Of a stretch of DNA of 64,000 bases, positions 62,312 through 64,000 are shown piece by piece. Position 1 is the first letter of the stretch; every line of letters starts with the position of its first letter. The stretch covers positions 62,001-126,000 of the forward strand of contig CAVOJD010000026.1 of NCBI GenBank assembly GCA_963696075.1, read 5' to 3'. A model generated the notes under the pieces. The model did not search any database, was not told where the DNA came from, and worked only from the letters and a program-made list of their open reading frames with translations. The position numbers were made by a program, and so were the translations under genes. This DNA comes from CAJQQK01 sp963696075. Its GTDB lineage: Bacteria; Pseudomonadota; Alphaproteobacteria; Rhizobiales; Hyphomicrobiaceae.

Positions 62312-62794
62312 ATGTTGAAATCAGTTCGCATCACACTGGCCGCCATGGCCGCCATCGCCCTGACACTCACCGCGGTTTCCGCCGCGGCCATCGCCGAACC
62401 TTCGTACCGCACCAAGACCGTCAGCGGTGACTTCGAAACCGTTTCGTTCGATCTCACCAACGCCATCGTCAACCGCGGCCTCAAAGTCGACTCGGAAGGC
62501 TTTGTGAGCAAAATGCTCGACCGCACCAAGGACGCCACCGGCAACGGCAGCCCGTACGTTGACGGGCGGTATTACACCTTCTGCTCCGCCAAGCTGTCGC
62601 AGGCGACGATGGACGCCAACCCCGACAATCTCGCAGCCTGCCCGTATGTGATCTTCGCCTACGAACTGAAATCGTCGCCCGGCAAGACCGTCATCGGATA
62701 CCGCCGCCCCCTTGGCGCACCCGGCGACGCCTCGCAGAAGGCCCTCGACAAAATCGAAAAACTTCTCAAAGGCATCATCGACGAGGTCGGCTGA
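62312..62794 (+). CDS. Secreted DUF302-domain protein 2
   Basis: 160 residues. Signal peptide (ITLAAMAAIALTLTAVSAAAIA), then FETVSFDLTNAIVNRGLKVDSEGFVSKMLDRTKDATG, TFCSAKLSQATMDANPDNLAACPYVIFAYELKSSPGK and VIGYRRPLGAPG. Clearly paralogous to the 60742 product, with the same FCSAK and ACP Cys positions. 21 bases after the MBL gene, so co-translated. The duplication around the MBL gene suggests a heteromeric periplasmic complex. Confidence 0.82.
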   Translation: MLKSVRITLAAMAAIALTLTAVSAAAIAEPSYRTKTVSGDFETVSFDLTNAIVNRGLKVDSEGFVSKMLDRTKDATGNGSPYVDGRYYTFCSAKLSQATMDANPDNLAACPYVIFAYELKSSPGKTVIGYRRPLGAPGDASQKALDKIEKLLKGIIDEVG

Positions 62795-62824
62795 CCAACG
62801 CCAACACGACATCCGAAAGCCAGT

Positions 62825-62847
62825 GCCCGCGCCACCCCGGCGCGGGC
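62825..62847. terminator. Bidirectional hairpin between convergent sulfur genes
   Basis: Perfect 9-base stem gcccgcgcc / ggcgcgggc with a 5-base loop, between the DUF302 stop and the facing YeeE stop. No T tract. Confidence 0.6.
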
Positions 62848-62867
62848 CGATGAGCCTGCGTGCTGCA

Positions 62868-63947
62868 TCAAGGCAGATTGAACAAGGCCCGAAACCCCCG
62901 CTTCACCGACCCCTCCATCAGATAGCTCAGCCCCAGCCACACCCCGCACCAGATCGACAACAGCACGATCGGTGCCGAAATCGCCAACACGGATGCCGCC
63001 GAAAGCCCCTGCCCGATCGTACATCCCCCCGCAAGCACCCCACCGGTCCCCATCAGGAAGGCGCCAACCAGATGCCGCCGCATCTCGCGCGCATCATCCG
63101 CCCCCTCCCAGCGGAACTCGCGCTTGACCAACGCACCAACGAAAGCCCCCCCGATGACACCGAGCGTACTTGCGACGCCGAATGTCAGGCTCGCGTTCGT
63201 CATGGTCATGATGTAGATCAGCGTTTGGCCAAGCGGCACCGTATAGGTATGGGAGACCAGCGGCGCCGGATCGAACGGGTCCAGCCCCGCAGTCCCCGTC
63301 ACCCACCACCCCGCAACGATCGCCAACCCCGCGATCACCGCCCAGAACACATGACGGTATGACGAGCGGAAAGCCGGGCTCCAAAGCGCCCATCCCGCGA
63401 AGATCAGCACCCCCACCCCGCCGGTCAACCACCTTGCAAAAGCATCGGGACCGGCAAATTCATCGAACGTGTGCGCCACACTGCCGGCATCGATGTCGAA
63501 CGGCGCGAAGATCAACTCGCGCAATTGCGCGGTCGGCCCGGCAACAGCCATGTAGGCGGCAACGCCAAGCACGAAGAACACGAACAGCGCTCTGAGATCC
63601 CCGCCCCCCACGCGCGCAAGCGTGCCGTAGCCGCACGTCCCGCAGAACGCCATGCCCAAACCGAACATCACCCCACCACAAATCCACGCCAGCGGATTGA
63701 GATCGAGGCGGTTGTAAAGTGAGTTCGAAAAATCGACCGTCCCGCTCTCGCGCAGAACGAGCACCCCGCCGATCGCAACCCCGATCGCGAGGGACCACAT
63801 CCTGAGCCGGCGCAGATCCTTGGAGAAGATCGCATCTTCGATCGCAGCCAGCGTGCAAAAGCGGCCCAGCCGTGCCGCCAGCCCTAATGCTGCGCCGCCG
63901 AGCGCGCCGACCAGCGCGACCATATATGGGGCAGGCAGTTCCCCCAC
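62868..63947 (-). CDS. YeeE/YedE-family transporter, second subtype
   Basis: 359 residues with about ten hydrophobic helices. Cys motifs: GRFCTLAAIEDA near residue 30, AFCGTCGYGTLARVGGGD near 102 and GGCTIGQGLSAAS near 303. The motif set differs from the first YeeE protein (FCTL against FCAQRSRFC; CGTCG against CGMVLARGC), so they are different subfamilies, not recent duplicates. GTG 63947 is preferred because GGAGGAG lies about 8 bases upstream; a TTG at 63974 precedes that site. Probable sulfur-compound (thiosulfate or persulfide) permease. Confidence 0.87.
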   Translation of the reverse strand: MGELPAPYMVALVGALGGAALGLAARLGRFCTLAAIEDAIFSKDLRRLRMWSLAIGVAIGGVLVLRESGTVDFSNSLYNRLDLNPLAWICGGVMFGLGMAFCGTCGYGTLARVGGGDLRALFVFFVLGVAAYMAVAGPTAQLRELIFAPFDIDAGSVAHTFDEFAGPDAFARWLTGGVGVLIFAGWALWSPAFRSSYRHVFWAVIAGLAIVAGWWVTGTAGLDPFDPAPLVSHTYTVPLGQTLIYIMTMTNASLTFGVASTLGVIGGAFVGALVKREFRWEGADDAREMRRHLVGAFLMGTGGVLAGGCTIGQGLSAASVLAISAPIVLLSIWCGVWLGLSYLMEGSVKRGFRALFNLP

Positions 63948-64000
63948 GAGCGGCTCCTCCAAACTATCGCCCAAACGATCATCAAACGGGCCGGGTTAAC

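Noticed and set aside
1..64000. tRNA, rRNA, prophage or integrase
   Set aside because: No cloverleaf, ribosomal or recombinase sequence was recognised by eye on either strand; a tRNAscan run would settle the tRNA point.

Overview
This is a GC-rich, densely packed bacterial window with about 60 protein genes, most starting at ATG behind AGGAG-like ribosome binding sites. Gene content fits an alphaproteobacterium, probably of the Hyphomicrobiales (Rhizobiales) type. It has many TRAP transporters, an oxalyl-CoA pathway, catabolic short-chain dehydrogenases, and two kinds of palindromic intergenic repeat (1850-2235, 3521-3630) that I associate with that order. The taxonomic call is an inference. 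I found no rRNA, tRNA, CRISPR array, IS element or phage gene.

Layout. 1-1787: the 3' part of a frameshifted HMG-CoA lyase-like gene and a metallo-beta-lactamase-fold hydrolase. 2280-11528: an MFS transporter, HyuB/HyuA hydantoinase subunits, a dihydropyrimidinase, a DapA-family aldolase and a 2-keto-4-pentenoate hydratase-like enzyme, suggesting cyclic ureide and keto-acid catabolism. 11662-13397: an exosortase/archaeosortase-like membrane enzyme, an overlapping membrane-anchored partner, and an 87-residue polyglycine protein ending in a sorting-signal-like tripartite tail. 13625-18836: a three-gene DctPQM TRAP transporter facing a CitE-like lyase and an amidohydrolase. 19031-24524: an acetyltransferase, two paralogous EF-hand-like envelope proteins upstream of a membrane-embedded spermidine synthase, an alpha/beta hydrolase and a degenerate stand-alone receiver domain. 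24830-30485: a nitroreductase, then a TAXI TRAP transporter with an enolase-superfamily enzyme. 30747-43439: an acyl-CoA dehydrogenase pair, a luciferase-like monooxygenase, several SDRs, two NTF2-fold proteins, a universal stress protein, a thiol-dioxygenase-like cupin, a VOC protein, an MFS transporter, a CYTH protein and a nitronate monooxygenase.

42360-50589 holds an oxalate/formate operon: a GntR/FCD regulator with a TGGTATACCA palindrome at its own promoter, oxalyl-CoA decarboxylase, a Uma2 nuclease-like gene, formyl-CoA transferase, a formyl-tetrahydrofolate hydrolase/transferase-like gene and formate-tetrahydrofolate ligase. The ligase is broken by a one-base frameshift. Oxalate would be activated by CoA transfer and decarboxylated; the formyl group would be released as formate and loaded on tetrahydrofolate. 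50797-58302 has sugar- or acid-catabolic enzymes (Gfo/Idh/MocA, PfkB, SDRs, an enolase-superfamily dehydratase, a cupin) and a molybdenum-carrier-like protein.

58399-63947 is a redox/sulfur region: a small c-type cytochrome, a secreted Arg/Cys-rich peptide, then YeeE/YedE - DUF302 - MBL-fold protein lacking the canonical HxHxDH motif - DUF302, facing a second YeeE/YedE gene. Near-identical Fnr/FixK-type boxes (TTGATCGARRTCAA) lie upstream of the cytochrome, the YeeE operon and the universal stress gene at 38 kb, each spaced as for class II activation. At the YeeE promoter an ArsR-type palindrome overlaps the predicted -10. The exosortase/polyglycine cassette and this dual-controlled sulfur cassette are the best candidates for little-described systems here.
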